A stretch of 64,000 nucleotides of DNA from Bog-473 sp963763575. GTDB lineage: Bacteria > Actinomycetota > Acidimicrobiia > Acidimicrobiales > RAAP-2. The notes beneath the pieces were generated by a model, which was not told where the DNA came from, ran no database searches, and worked only from the letters and a program-made list of their open reading frames with translations. The translations under genes and the position numbers were made by a program. Numbering within the stretch: position 1 is the stretch's first letter; each line of letters starts with the position of its first letter. This document shows, in pieces, positions 43,001-51,740 of the stretch. The DNA is taken from positions 1 through 64,000 of the forward strand of contig CAVXPD010000025.1 of the NCBI GenBank assembly GCA_963763575.1, read 5' to 3'.

Positions 43001-44185
43001 CTAGCTGAGCGCCCCCGACTCGCGCAGCTTGGCGACGTCGGACTCCGACACGCCCCACTCGACCAAACCCGAGACGGTGTCGGCGCCGGGCGGCGAGGGC
43101 GGCGACGAGATCGACGACGGCGTGCGCGAGAACCGTGGCGACGGCGCCGGCTGCACCGCCCCGTCCACCGAGACAAACGTCGAGCGCGCCACGTTGTGTG
43201 GATGCGAAGGCGCCTCCCACGGCGACAGGACGGGCACCACGCACGCGTCGGTGCCGTCGAACACCGCGGTCCACTCGTCGCGCGTCTTGGACTTGAAGGT
43301 CTCGGCGAAGCGCGCCTTCAGCACGGGCCAGTCCTCCCGGGCCATCTGCCTCGGCACCGACGGGTCCCCCTCGAGCCCGAGCCCACGGATCAGCTCGGCG
43401 TAGAACTGCGCCTCGATGCCTCCTACCGCCATCCACTGCCCGTCCGCCGTCTCGTAGACCTCGTAGAAGGGGGCACCCGTGTCGAGCATGTTGCTCCCGC
43501 GCGAGTCGTTCCAGAGGCCGTGGCGGTGGAACGCGTGGATCATCGTCATCAGCGTCGCCGCCCCGTCGACCATGGCGGCATCGACGACCTGCCCCTCGCC
43601 CGAGCGGGACGCCTCGAGCAGCGCCGCCACCAAGCCGAAGGCCAGCAACATGCCGCCACCGCCGAAGTCGCCGACCAGGTTGAGCGGCGGCACCGGCGCC
43701 GAATCAGCCCGGCCCAGCGACCACAGCGCGCCGCCGATCGCGATGTAGTCGATGTCGTGCCCGGCCATGTCGGCCATCGGCCCGTCCTGGCCCCACCCGG
43801 TCATGCGGCCGTAGACGAGCCGGCGGTTGCGGGCCAGGCAGTCCTCGGGCCCGACGCCCAGGCGCTCGGCCACCCCGGGGCGGAACCCCTCGATCAGCCC
43901 GTCGGCCTGCTCGACCAACCGCAGGACCAACTCGACCGCATCGGGCTGCTTGAGATCGATGCCGACCGAAGGCCGGGAACGGTTCAGCAGGTCCCAATAG
44001 GACCCCGCCCCCGACGCGGCGAACTCTTCACCTCGCTCGACCGCGCCGGCGGGGGCGCGTTCCAGGCGCAGCACCTGGGCGCCGGCGTCGGCCAGCATCA
44101 TGCAGGTGAAGGGCGCCGGCCCGATCCCCGCCAGCTCGATGATCTTGATCCCGCTCAAGGGACCGGTGCGCGCTCGCTCGGCCAT
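43001..44185 (-). CDS. CaiB/BaiF family protein, alpha-methylacyl-CoA racemase-like
   Basis: A family III CoA-transferase fold of 394 residues (start ATG 44185; 44221 also possible). Conserved: LSGIKIIELAGIGPAPFTCM, RLVYGRMTGWGQDGPMA and the AGHDIDYIAIGGALW segment whose His/Asp lie at the active site of the racemase subgroup. Likely epimerises 2-methylacyl-CoA for beta-oxidation of branched acids or sterols. Acyl-CoA dehydrogenase is nearby but separated by galK and trpD. Confidence 0.9.
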   Translation of the reverse strand: MAERARTGPLSGIKIIELAGIGPAPFTCMMLADAGAQVLRLERAPAGAVERGEEFAASGAGSYWDLLNRSRPSVGIDLKQPDAVELVLRLVEQADGLIEGFRPGVAERLGVGPEDCLARNRRLVYGRMTGWGQDGPMADMAGHDIDYIAIGGALWSLGRADSAPVPPLNLVGDFGGGGMLLAFGLVAALLEASRSGEGQVVDAAMVDGAATLMTMIHAFHRHGLWNDSRGSNMLDTGAPFYEVYETADGQWMAVGGIEAQFYAELIRGLGLEGDPSVPRQMAREDWPVLKARFAETFKSKTRDEWTAVFDGTDACVVPVLSPWEAPSHPHNVARSTFVSVDGAVQPAPSPRFSRTPSSISSPPSPPGADTVSGLVEWGVSESDVAKLRESGALS

Positions 44186-44292
44186 CGCAGGATGCTGGCC
44201 CGAGGTGCCCACGACGGTCAAGCCAGCGGCCGTCGAGCGCCATCGACGGCACCTGCCGCTCCTCGCCGGCCGGCCTGCGTCAAGCTGGGAGC

Positions 44293-45318
44293 GTGCCCAC
44301 GGCGCGTGCGCCCGGACGAGTCACCGTCATCGGCGATCACACCGACTACAACGGTGGGCTGTCGCTGCCCATGGCCATCGGGCTGGCGACCGAGATCACC
44401 TTCACCCCCAAGCCCGGCAGCTTCCTCGTCGGGATCGCGTCGGACCAGTTCCCCCGCGAGCCGGCCGAGATCCTGTTGGGACAGCCGACCGCCCCGGTGC
44501 CGCCCCACGCGCTCCTGGCGGAGGGCGTCCTACGTCGCTCCCCACCCGCCTCGGGCGGTTCGGTCCGTGTCACGAGCACGCTCCCGGTCGGCGCCGGGCT
44601 CTCCTCGAGCGCCGCGTTCGCTGTCGCGTTCCTGCTGGCGCTCGGCCAGGACGGCGATCCCCTTGCGCTGGCGCGGGCCTGCCAGGAGGCCGAGCGCCAC
44701 GCCGGCGCCCACGTGGGCCTGCTCGACCCGCTCACGATCGCAGGCGCGACGGCACACCACGCGCTGTCCGTCGATTTCCACACGCTCGAGACCCGGCAGG
44801 TCCGGGTCCCGGACGACGCCGCCTTCGTCGTGGTGCACAGCGAGTCGCCGCGGCTCCTGGTCGACTCCCCCTACGCCACCCGGCGCGCCGAGTGCGATCG
44901 GGCGGCGCGCGCCCTCGGGCGCCCGCTCGGCCTCTGCACGCTCGGCGACCTGAGCGAGCTGGACGACCCGGTCCTGCGCCGGCGCGCCCGCCACGTCGTG
45001 ACCGAGTGCGCCCGGGTGCGTGAGGCCGAACGCCTCCTCGGCCGGGGCAACCTCGTCGCGCTGGGCGAGGTCATGACCGAGGGCCACCGCAGCCTGGCCA
45101 ACGACTACCGTGTGTCGGTCCCCGCCGTCGACGAGCTGGTCGACCACCTGCTGGCCCAGCCGGGAGTCCTGGGCGCCCGCATGTCGGGCGGCGGCTTCGG
45201 CGGCTGCGTCATCGCACTGTGCCGGCCCGACTCCCCGGCCCTCGAACCGGAGGCGTACGCGCCCCGCCGCGCCTGGCGGGTCAGTCCGTCCGCCGGTGCT
45301 GCTCTGCTTGCGAGATAG
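44293..45318 (+). CDS. galK: Galactokinase (GHMP kinase)
   Basis: Phosphorylates galactose at C1. The 341-residue protein has the galactokinase signature GRVTVIGDHTDYNGG (8-22), the GHMP ATP motif LPVGAGLSSSAAF near 96-108, and the third motif ARMSGGGFGGCVI near 295-307. GTG start. No other Leloir gene is nearby, and the protein is slightly short, so a related sugar such as N-acetylgalactosamine cannot be excluded. Its end overlaps the 3' end of trpD on the other strand by 38 bp. Confidence 0.9.
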   Translation: MPTARAPGRVTVIGDHTDYNGGLSLPMAIGLATEITFTPKPGSFLVGIASDQFPREPAEILLGQPTAPVPPHALLAEGVLRRSPPASGGSVRVTSTLPVGAGLSSSAAFAVAFLLALGQDGDPLALARACQEAERHAGAHVGLLDPLTIAGATAHHALSVDFHTLETRQVRVPDDAAFVVVHSESPRLLVDSPYATRRAECDRAARALGRPLGLCTLGDLSELDDPVLRRRARHVVTECARVREAERLLGRGNLVALGEVMTEGHRSLANDYRVSVPAVDELVDHLLAQPGVLGARMSGGGFGGCVIALCRPDSPALEPEAYAPRRAWRVSPSAGAALLAR

Positions 45319-46345
45319 CCACCAGCGCGTCGAGCACGCCGAGCGCACGTCCGCTGTCGAGTGACTCGCGCGCCAGCGTCATCCCGCTCTCGAAGTCGTC
45401 GACCCGTCCGGCCACGATCAGCGCCGCCGCCGCGTTCAGCACCCCGATGTCGCGACGGGGGCCCTGCTCCCCCTCGAGCACCGTGCGGATGACCCGGGCA
45501 TTGAACGCGGCGTCGCCTCCCTTGAGGTCGGCCATCGTGGCGGGCGTCAGGCCGAGCTCTTTGGGGTCGACCCGCCACTCCGAGGTCTCGAACGCCCCGG
45601 ACCCGTCCCCTCGCACCTCGAGCACGCTCGCCGGGGACGTGACGCTCAGCTCGTCGAGGCCGTCGTCGGCGTGCACGATGAACGTGCGCCGGCTGCGGGT
45701 CGCGCCGAAGACGCCCGCCATGACCGGCCCGATCGCCGGATCGCTGATTCCCACCAGCTGGTGGCGGACCCGGGCCGGGTTGGTCAGCGGGCCGAGGAAG
45801 TTGAAGACGGTCGGCACCCCGACCTCCTTGCGGACCGGCCCGACGAATCGCATGGCCGGGTGGAAGCGCTGCGCGAAGCAGAAGCCCATGCCCGCATCGC
45901 GGACGCACGCAGCGACGCCCGCTGGACCGATCTCGATGGCCACCCCGAGCGCTTCGAGCACGTCGGCCGTCCCCACCGAGGAGGAGGCGGCGCGATTGCC
46001 GTGCTTGCACACGTGCACGCCGGCCCCTGCCGTGATCAACGCCGCCAGCGTCGTGACGTTGATGCTGGCCAGGCGGTCGCCGCCCGTGCCGACCAGGTCC
46101 AACACCACGGTGCCCTTGTCGAGGCCGAGGGGACAGGGCACCGCCGCGTCGACCATGGCCCGGGCCAGCCCGGTCACCTCTTCGGCCGTCTCCCCCTTGG
46201 CGTGCAGCAGGGTCAGGAACGCGCCGATCTGCGCGGGCGTGGCGTCGCCGGCGAAGACGACGCCCATCGTCTCGGCCGCTTCCTCCTCGCTGAGCGGCTC
46301 CCGACGCGAGAGGCGCGCCAGGACCTCGGGCCAGCTCAGCGCCAC
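45281..46345 (-). CDS. trpD: Anthranilate phosphoribosyltransferase
   Basis: Second step of tryptophan synthesis. The 354-residue protein contains the PRPP-binding LVGTGGDRLASINVTT (GTGGD at about 86-90), KHGNRAASSSVGTADVLEALG in two parts (KHGNRAASSS and VGTADVLEAL), and NFLGPLTNPARV. GTG start at 46345, 20 bp after acd. No other trp gene is in the window. Confidence 0.95.
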   Translation of the reverse strand: MALSWPEVLARLSRREPLSEEEAAETMGVVFAGDATPAQIGAFLTLLHAKGETAEEVTGLARAMVDAAVPCPLGLDKGTVVLDLVGTGGDRLASINVTTLAALITAGAGVHVCKHGNRAASSSVGTADVLEALGVAIEIGPAGVAACVRDAGMGFCFAQRFHPAMRFVGPVRKEVGVPTVFNFLGPLTNPARVRHQLVGISDPAIGPVMAGVFGATRSRRTFIVHADDGLDELSVTSPASVLEVRGDGSGAFETSEWRVDPKELGLTPATMADLKGGDAAFNARVIRTVLEGEQGPRRDIGVLNAAAALIVAGRVDDFESGMTLARESLDSGRALGVLDALVAISQAEQHRRTD

Positions 46346-46364
46346 GACGATCCCGGCTGCGTGA

Positions 46365-47540
46365 TCAGTCCCACCACAGGTCGCGGTCGAGCACACCGCG
46401 TGCGATGAGCCCCAGCTGCACCTGCGACGTACCCTCGACGATGGTCAGCTGCTTGGCGTCGCGGTACCACTGCTCGGTCGGGTGGTCCTCCATGTAGCCG
46501 GCCGCGCCCAGCAGCTGGACGGCCAGGGACGAGGCGCGCACGGCGAGCTCCGTGGCGTGGTACTTGGCCATGGAGAGGTAGGGGACGAACTCCTTGGTGA
46601 ACTTGCCCTCGTCGGCGAGCACTGCGGCGCGGTAAGTGAGCAGCCGCGCCGCCTCGATGTCGACGGCGCACTTGGCGATCTCCCACTGGATCCCCTGGAA
46701 GTCGGCGATCGTCTTGCCAAAGGCGGCCCGCTGCTGCACGTACTCGGTGGCGTACATGAGGGCGCCCTCGGCCAGTCCGATGCCGCGGGCGGCGACGATG
46801 GGGCGCATGGCGTTGAGCCCGAGCATGGCCAGGCGGAAGCCGCCGACCTCGCCGATCACGTTCTCCGCCGGGACGTGCACGTCACTGAGCACGAGCTCGC
46901 CGGTGTCCACGCCGCGCACCCCCATCTTGTGGTCGGTGCGCCCGACGTCGACGCCGTCCCACGCCCGCTCGACGATGAACGCGGTCACCGAGTCGTGGGC
47001 GCGGCTGGCCGGGTCCGACGTCTTGGCGAACACGGTGTACCAGTCCGCCTCGCGCACGCCCGACATCCAGCACTTGGTGCCGTTGAGCACCCAGCCGCCG
47101 TCCGGCCCGGCGTCCGGCACAGCCCTCGTCCGCATGCCCATCACGTCGCTGCCGGCCTGGGGTTCGGACAGGCCGAAGGCGGCCCGCAGCTCACCGTCAC
47201 AGATGCCCGGCAGGTAGCGCTTCTTCTGCTCCTCGGTGCCGGCGATCATCACCGGCCCGGTGGGCAGCCGGGTGAGGAGGAGCATGAGGGCCGCCGTATT
47301 GGAGTACTTGGCCACCTCTTCGATGGCCAGCGCCAGGCCCAGGATCCCCGCCCCCGAGCCGCCGTACTCGGGTGGGATGCACAGCCCGAGCAGGCCGGCG
47401 TCGCGGTAAGTGTCGAAGATGTCCTGGGGGTACGCGCTCTCCTTGTCGATCGCCCGGGCCCGGGGCTTCACCTTGTCCTGAGCCAAACGCCGGACCGAGT
47501 CGCGGAGTTCGAGCAGTTCTTCGGGGAGGTCGAAGTGCAC
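46365..47540 (-). CDS. Acyl-CoA dehydrogenase
   Basis: FAD enzyme of acyl-CoA oxidation, 391 residues. Seen: N-terminal helical domain, AAFGLSEPQAGSDVMGMRT for FAD/substrate, and the C-terminal LLGAAGYMEDHPTEQWYRDA with QLTIVEGTSQVQLGLIARGVL, where the EGT-type segment carries the usual catalytic Glu region. GTG start at 47540. A TATAGC lies 8 bp before the start, suggesting a leaderless transcript, which would put the promoter inside the start of the divergent LCP gene. Confidence 0.94.
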   Translation of the reverse strand: MHFDLPEELLELRDSVRRLAQDKVKPRARAIDKESAYPQDIFDTYRDAGLLGLCIPPEYGGSGAGILGLALAIEEVAKYSNTAALMLLLTRLPTGPVMIAGTEEQKKRYLPGICDGELRAAFGLSEPQAGSDVMGMRTRAVPDAGPDGGWVLNGTKCWMSGVREADWYTVFAKTSDPASRAHDSVTAFIVERAWDGVDVGRTDHKMGVRGVDTGELVLSDVHVPAENVIGEVGGFRLAMLGLNAMRPIVAARGIGLAEGALMYATEYVQQRAAFGKTIADFQGIQWEIAKCAVDIEAARLLTYRAAVLADEGKFTKEFVPYLSMAKYHATELAVRASSLAVQLLGAAGYMEDHPTEQWYRDAKQLTIVEGTSQVQLGLIARGVLDRDLWWD

Positions 47541-47553
47541 CGGCGCAGGCTAT

Positions 47554-49254
47554 ATGACGCTCCGGGCAGGTATTTTCTGGGTCTTGACCCCTGTTGGACC
47601 AGAGACCGGTGACTCACCCGACGAAGTTCCCACCGAGCTCGCGGCCGAGCCGCCCCGGTCCCGGCACGACCTCCAGACAGAGCTCCGCAAGACCCACAAG
47701 AAGGAGCGCAAGCACAAACACCGGTGGCGCCGGCGCACCTTCTACGTGCTCGGCAGCTTGGTGCTCATTGCGGCGCTCGCTGCCGGCGGGATCTACGAGT
47801 ACGTCAACTACCGCTACGACCAGATCAAGAAGATCCATTCCAAGCACCTGGTGACGCAGGCCCCCGCCGGGCAGCCGTTCAACCTGCTCTTCGTCGGCTC
47901 CGACACCCGCTCCTTCGTGCAGAACTCCACGCAGGAGAACGCGTTCGGCAACCCGTCCGACCAGGGTGGCCAGCGCAGCGACGTCACCATGGTGGCCCGC
48001 TTCGTGCCCGCCACCAAGAGCGTGACGATCCTGTCCATCCCCCGCGACCTCTGGGTCGACATCCCGGGGAACGTGTCGGGGGTCTCTGGCATGAACCGCA
48101 TCAACACGGCCTATAACAACGGCCCGGACCTGCTGATCCAGACGATCGAGCAAGTCCTCGGCGTCCCGGTCAACCACTTCGTGGCGGTCGACTTCCCCGG
48201 TTTCCAGGGCATGGTGGATGCGCTCGGTGGCATCACCTTGGACTTCCCCACCGAGGTGAAGGACCAGTACTCCGGCCTCGACATCACCACCCCGGGCTGC
48301 CAGGTGGTGAACGGCGCGACGGCGCTCGAGCTGGTGCGAGCCCGACACTTGTACTACACGCAAGACGGCGAATGGCAGTACGACGGGCAGTCGGACTTCA
48401 GCCGCATCCAGCGCCAGGACGCGTTCTTCCGTGCCGTGCTGGACAAGCTCGACTCCGTCGGTCTGAACCCGCTGACCATCAACGCCTTCATCGGCGCTGC
48501 GGTCGGCAACCTGACCATCGACGACTCGCTGAGCAAAAGTGACCTTTTCGATCTGGCGACCGAATTCCGAGGGTTGCCACAGTCGCACTTCGTGACCGAG
48601 ACGCTTCCGACGATCGGCTACGTCACCGACGGCGGAGCGCAGGTGTTGGAGCTCGCGCAGCCCTACGCCCAGAACATGATCAACGCGTTCAACGTCATCG
48701 GTGTGAAGGCTCCTGCCTCGGCCACCGTGGCGACCAAGGGACGCTCGACGACGACTACGACCGTTCCGACCGAGGCGCACAAACTGGTGAGCGTCACCGT
48801 GCTCAATGCCTCGTCGGTCAACGGCATCGCGCACCTCGACGCGGCGGCCCTCGCCTTCCAGGGCTTCAACATCTCCGAGATCGGCAACGCGACGACGCCG
48901 CTCGGTTCGGGCGCCAGCTCAGAAATCCTCTACGGCCCCGCCGGCAAGGAGGCGGCGCAGACCCTGGCGTCGGTGCTGAGCGGGCCCGACACGTTGGTGC
49001 CCGACCCGAACCTGACCGGGCAGAACGTCTCTCTCCTGGTTTCCAGCGCGGCGCTGAAGGTGGCCTCGGCCTCATCGGCGACGGGACCGGGAACGGTGGG
49101 CGCCACCACGACCACCGCGGCCCCCACCACGACGACCACGGTCCCCGCCGACGTCTACACCAATACCCAGCTCGAGCCCTGGAACCCCTACCCCTGCACG
49201 CTCGGCGGGGCGACGCAGGCGTCGCCGACGACCGTGGCGAAGAAGAAGCACTGA
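47554..49254 (+). CDS. LytR-CpsA-Psr (LCP) family protein with LytR_C domain
   Basis: LCP enzymes attach anionic polymers or arabinogalactan to peptidoglycan. In the 566 residues: a cytoplasmic Lys/Arg-rich region, one transmembrane helix (about 63-82), the LCP domain with LLFVGSDTR, RSDVTMVARF, VTILSIPRDLWVDIPG, NRINTAYNNGP and DFSRIQRQDAFFRAVL (containing the catalytic-type Arg and Asp residues), then a LytR_C domain (LVSVTVLNASSVNGIAHLD) and a Thr-rich tail. The ATG at 47554 is only 13 bp from the divergent acd start. Confidence 0.94.
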   Translation: MTLRAGIFWVLTPVGPETGDSPDEVPTELAAEPPRSRHDLQTELRKTHKKERKHKHRWRRRTFYVLGSLVLIAALAAGGIYEYVNYRYDQIKKIHSKHLVTQAPAGQPFNLLFVGSDTRSFVQNSTQENAFGNPSDQGGQRSDVTMVARFVPATKSVTILSIPRDLWVDIPGNVSGVSGMNRINTAYNNGPDLLIQTIEQVLGVPVNHFVAVDFPGFQGMVDALGGITLDFPTEVKDQYSGLDITTPGCQVVNGATALELVRARHLYYTQDGEWQYDGQSDFSRIQRQDAFFRAVLDKLDSVGLNPLTINAFIGAAVGNLTIDDSLSKSDLFDLATEFRGLPQSHFVTETLPTIGYVTDGGAQVLELAQPYAQNMINAFNVIGVKAPASATVATKGRSTTTTTVPTEAHKLVSVTVLNASSVNGIAHLDAAALAFQGFNISEIGNATTPLGSGASSEILYGPAGKEAAQTLASVLSGPDTLVPDPNLTGQNVSLLVSSAALKVASASSATGPGTVGATTTTAAPTTTTTVPADVYTNTQLEPWNPYPCTLGGATQASPTTVAKKKH

Positions 49255-49264
49255 CAGACCGACA

Positions 49265-49307
49265 GGGAAGGCTGACCTGGGAGTCCTTCCCGCCCGGTGG
49301 GGGCGGG
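49265..49307. terminator. Bidirectional terminator candidate between LCP gene and whiB
   Basis: Two adjoining hairpins lie between these convergent genes: GGGAAGG (49265-49271) with CCTTCCC (49285-49291), and CCCGCCC (49289-49295) with GGGCGGG (49301-49307). They overlap by three bases and so could be alternative folds. No T-run follows. Confidence 0.5.
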
Positions 49308-49317
49308 GCCGGGGCGC

Positions 49318-49557
49318 CTAAGCCGACTTGCGGCGCTGCCGCACGAGCCGCCGGCGCTCCCGCTCGGTCGTGCCGCCCCAGACGCCCTCACGCTCGCGGT
49401 GGGCCAGCGCGTGCTCCAAGCACGCTTGGCGAACCGGGCAGACGGCGCAGACAGCCTTGGCCTCGGCCGCGTCGACCTCGTCCTCGGTCACCGGGTAGAA
49501 CACCTCGACGTCGAGGCCCCGGCAGGCGGCTTGCTTGCGCCACGTGGTGGCGGTCAT
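49318..49557 (-). CDS. WhiB family iron-sulfur transcriptional regulator
   Basis: A 79-residue regulator found only in actinobacteria and their phages. Four Cys ligands of the [4Fe-4S] cluster are at 12, 37, 40 and 46 (CAVCPVRQAC), then GVWGG (58-62) and a basic DNA-binding tail RERRRLVRQRRKSA. Start at 49557 (MTATTWRKQAACRG); an upstream frame is not WhiB-like. Subfamily (WhiB1/2-like) not resolved. Confidence 0.95.
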   Translation of the reverse strand: MTATTWRKQAACRGLDVEVFYPVTEDEVDAAEAKAVCAVCPVRQACLEHALAHREREGVWGGTTERERRRLVRQRRKSA

Positions 49558-49724
49558 GGAAAACACTTCCTCTAGCGGAATACTGAGATGGACACTTGTA
49601 TTTCCCCTGGTAGGAGGGCCTTTCGATCCGCTCACCGACGGCACAGCCTCCGAATTCCGGGGGACGAAGAGTATGTCTCACGAATCGTGCGCCTGTAAAG
49701 GGTGGCGCACAGAATTGTCCCTGG

Positions 49725-50336
49725 TCAGCCGATGGGTAGGGCCTTTGTTGTCCCGAGCAGGTCCCCGAGCAGCTCCTCCCGGATTTCGGGGGTGATCTCG
49801 GTCCGAGCCTCGTAGGCGGGATGGGCGGACGCCAAGGAGACTTCGGCCGCGTTCTCGAACGCGGCCACCTGATCCTCGGTGAAGGGGAACCGCAAGTAGT
49901 GGACGGCGGGCGTCACGGTCTCGCGGGTGAGCGCGGCAGCGTGCTGGGCCTCGGGCACGCTCCATACGACGTCGCCGTCCATGACGAACTCGACTTTGCG
50001 CTCGATCCCGACCAGCTTGGGCAGCCACTCCCGCAATTGGTCTTCGGTGGTGAGCTCGATGAAGAGCGTGGCCGACAGCTCGCGCGCCGACGGCAGCAGC
50101 CGGTTGTAGACGTCGAGCTCGGCCTGGATCGCCTCGTCGCTGATGATCTTCTCCACCCGCGCCATCTCCTGCACCTGGAAGCGCACCGTGTCGAAGGACT
50201 CGAAGACGAGGGTCATGATCGGGCCGAGCGCCACCCGGCGGCGCCTCTTGCGTTCGATGACCCGGGCCCGGTAGTCGTCGCGCACCCGCTCGTAGGCGCG
50301 CAGGTCCAAGACGTCTTCGAGTGTGAGCCTCCGCAC
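49725..50336 (-). CDS. DUF3501 family protein
   Basis: A 203-residue protein taken from the GTG at 50336 (VRRLTLEDVLDLRAYERVR), which fits the family N-terminus; GTG codons at 50384 and 50423 are alternatives. The core VFESFDTVRFQVQEMARVEK and FIELTTEDQLREWLPKLVGI match DUF3501. The family is usually found beside rubrerythrin and iron-sulfur proteins, as here, which points to an oxidative-stress or electron-transfer role; not established. Confidence 0.85.
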   Translation of the reverse strand: MRRLTLEDVLDLRAYERVRDDYRARVIERKRRRRVALGPIMTLVFESFDTVRFQVQEMARVEKIISDEAIQAELDVYNRLLPSARELSATLFIELTTEDQLREWLPKLVGIERKVEFVMDGDVVWSVPEAQHAAALTRETVTPAVHYLRFPFTEDQVAAFENAAEVSLASAHPAYEARTEITPEIREELLGDLLGTTKALPIG

Positions 50337-50436
50337 CGCACCAGAACCGACGGCATCGGCCCCTTCACTCTCGGGACGGGTCACCGCAAGCCGCCGAGCC
50401 CGGCCACGACCTGGCACGATCACGGGTGGCGATCAT

Positions 50437-50856
50437 CTAGTCGAGGGTCTCGAGTCCCTTCGTGAAGCGCCCGGCGTGCGACTTCTCGGCGCGGGCCAGC
50501 GTCTCGAGCCACTCCGCGATCTCCTCAAACCCTTCGTCGCGGGCTGTCTTGGCGAAGCCGGGGTACATCTCGGTGTACTCGTAGGTCTCTCCCTCAATGG
50601 CCGACTTGAGGTTGTCCGTGGTGGCGCCAACCGCGACGCCGGTGACGGGATCGCCGACCTCGCGGAGGAAGTCGAAGTGACCGAAGGCGTGGCCCGTCTC
50701 ACCTTCGGCGACTGAGCGGAACAGCGCTGCGACGTCCGGGTACCCCTCAACATCGGCCTTCTGGGCGAAGTAAAGGTAGCGGCGGTTGGCTTGGCTTTCG
50801 CCGGCGAACGCCTCCTTGAGGTTGCCCTCCGTCTTGCTCCCCTTCAGTGCAGGCAT
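50437..50856 (-). CDS. Rubrerythrin (diiron domain only)
   Basis: A 139-residue ferritin-like diiron peroxidase. Metal ligands visible: Glu20 (FAGESQANRRYLYFA), Glu53/His56 (EGETGH), Glu90 (EGETYEYTEMY) and Glu124/His127 (RAEKSH). The C-terminal rubredoxin domain of classical rubrerythrins is absent, so an external electron donor is needed. It lies between the fur and DUF3501 genes on the same strand. Confidence 0.94.
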   Translation of the reverse strand: MPALKGSKTEGNLKEAFAGESQANRRYLYFAQKADVEGYPDVAALFRSVAEGETGHAFGHFDFLREVGDPVTGVAVGATTDNLKSAIEGETYEYTEMYPGFAKTARDEGFEEIAEWLETLARAEKSHAGRFTKGLETLD

Positions 50857-50907
50857 AGCTTGTACGTACCTTTCTCTCTTGGTTCTGGCTTGGTTCTGGT
50901 TGGTCTA

Positions 50908-51351
50908 CTACGAGATCTGCCTTGTCGGCTGCGGCTCCCGGCACTCGTCGCACAGGCCCCGGAAGACGACCTCGGCGCTGTCGACGACGAAGCCCTGCGC
51001 AGCCCGCCGGGACACGGTGAGGCCCGCGAAATCGGCCTCCAAGTCGCGGACCTTGCCGCACGACCGGCAGACCAGGTGGTGGTGCGACTCCTCGACGTGC
51101 GGGTCGAAGCGTGCGGAGCCGGTACCCACGTCGAGCACGGAGATGGCCCCGAGCTCGGCCAGGTCGTTGAGGGTCTGGTAGACGGTCTTGAGCGAGACGT
51201 GTGGCATCTCGCGTCTGACTCGCTCGTGGACGCTCTCGGCAGAAGGATGGGTGACGTCGCCCTCCAGGGCGCGGAAGATGCACTGACGCTGCGCCGTGAT
51301 CTTGCGACCGTGGGCCCGGAAGAGATCCGTCAGTGCCTGGGGTGATTGCAT
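50908..51351 (-). CDS. Fur-family regulator (PerR-like)
   Basis: The 147-residue protein has the winged-helix SLKTVYQTLNDLAELG (53-68), a His-rich metal region (HHH 90-92), and two CxxC pairs (95/98 and 134/137) that form the structural zinc site of PerR/Zur/Fur. Neighbouring rubrerythrin and DUF3501 suggest a peroxide role; PerR versus Zur or Fur cannot be decided from residues alone. A dyad operator lies just upstream (51385-51402) and a -10-like TAGGGT leaves 9 bp to the ATG, so autoregulation and a nearly leaderless mRNA are likely. Confidence 0.92.
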   Translation of the reverse strand: MQSPQALTDLFRAHGRKITAQRQCIFRALEGDVTHPSAESVHERVRREMPHVSLKTVYQTLNDLAELGAISVLDVGTGSARFDPHVEESHHHLVCRSCGKVRDLEADFAGLTVSRRAAQGFVVDSAEVVFRGLCDECREPQPTRQIS

Positions 51352-51360
51352 CGCACGCTC

Positions 51361-51402
51361 ACCCTAGCGGGCGGTGCCACCTTTTTGACAACGATTGTCG
51401 AA
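51361..51402 (-). promoter_or_regulatory. Fur/PerR-type box and promoter of the fur-rubrerythrin genes
   Basis: The dyad TTGACAACGATTGTCGAA (51385-51402) is a 7-1-7 Fur-superfamily-like box. On the minus strand its inner TTGTCA doubles as a -35; TAGGGT (51366-51361) is the -10, with a 19-bp spacer. The promoter sequence is nearly identical to the one at 51741-51780. The regulator bound is inferred to be the adjacent Fur-family protein. Confidence 0.7.
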
Positions 51403-51473
51403 ATCTGTGTTCGACCTGCACCGGTGGACCCCTCAGGTGAACGTAGGTCCGACGCTGAGGGTTCGACGACCTG

Positions 51474-51734
51474 TTACGTGCCCGCCGCTTCGCCCGCTGG
51501 AATCGCCTCCCACCATTGGCACCACCAGTTCCCTCCGACCAGGATGCGGACCTTCGGATGCCAGCAGTACGACAGGTCTTTGTAGTCCTCGAGGTAGTAA
51601 CGGCAGTTGTCACACCGTTCGTCGCCTGAGGGATGCCCACGGAGGACGTTGTTGTCAACCATGTGGCCGAGCTCCACGGAGAGTTGCTCGTCGATCTCCT
51701 TGGGCTCTGGCTCGGGAATCGTGTAGTCGGACAC
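51474..51734 (-). CDS. Four-cysteine mini-protein, HiPIP-like
   Basis: An 86-residue product from the GTG at 51734. The Cys pattern C41-x2-C44-x12-C57-x14-C72, with aromatic residues around it (CDNCRYYLEDYKDLSYCWHP and GGNWWCQWWEA), resembles the cluster-binding segment of high-potential iron-sulfur proteins, although it lacks a signal peptide. The N-terminal 40 residues are acidic. The promoter copies that of the fur gene, including the dyad box, and its -10 (51746-51741) is about 7 bp from the start codon, so the mRNA is probably leaderless. Metal content is inference. Confidence 0.7.
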   Translation of the reverse strand: MSDYTIPEPEPKEIDEQLSVELGHMVDNNVLRGHPSGDERCDNCRYYLEDYKDLSYCWHPKVRILVGGNWWCQWWEAIPAGEAAGT

Positions 51735-51740
51735 CGCGTC

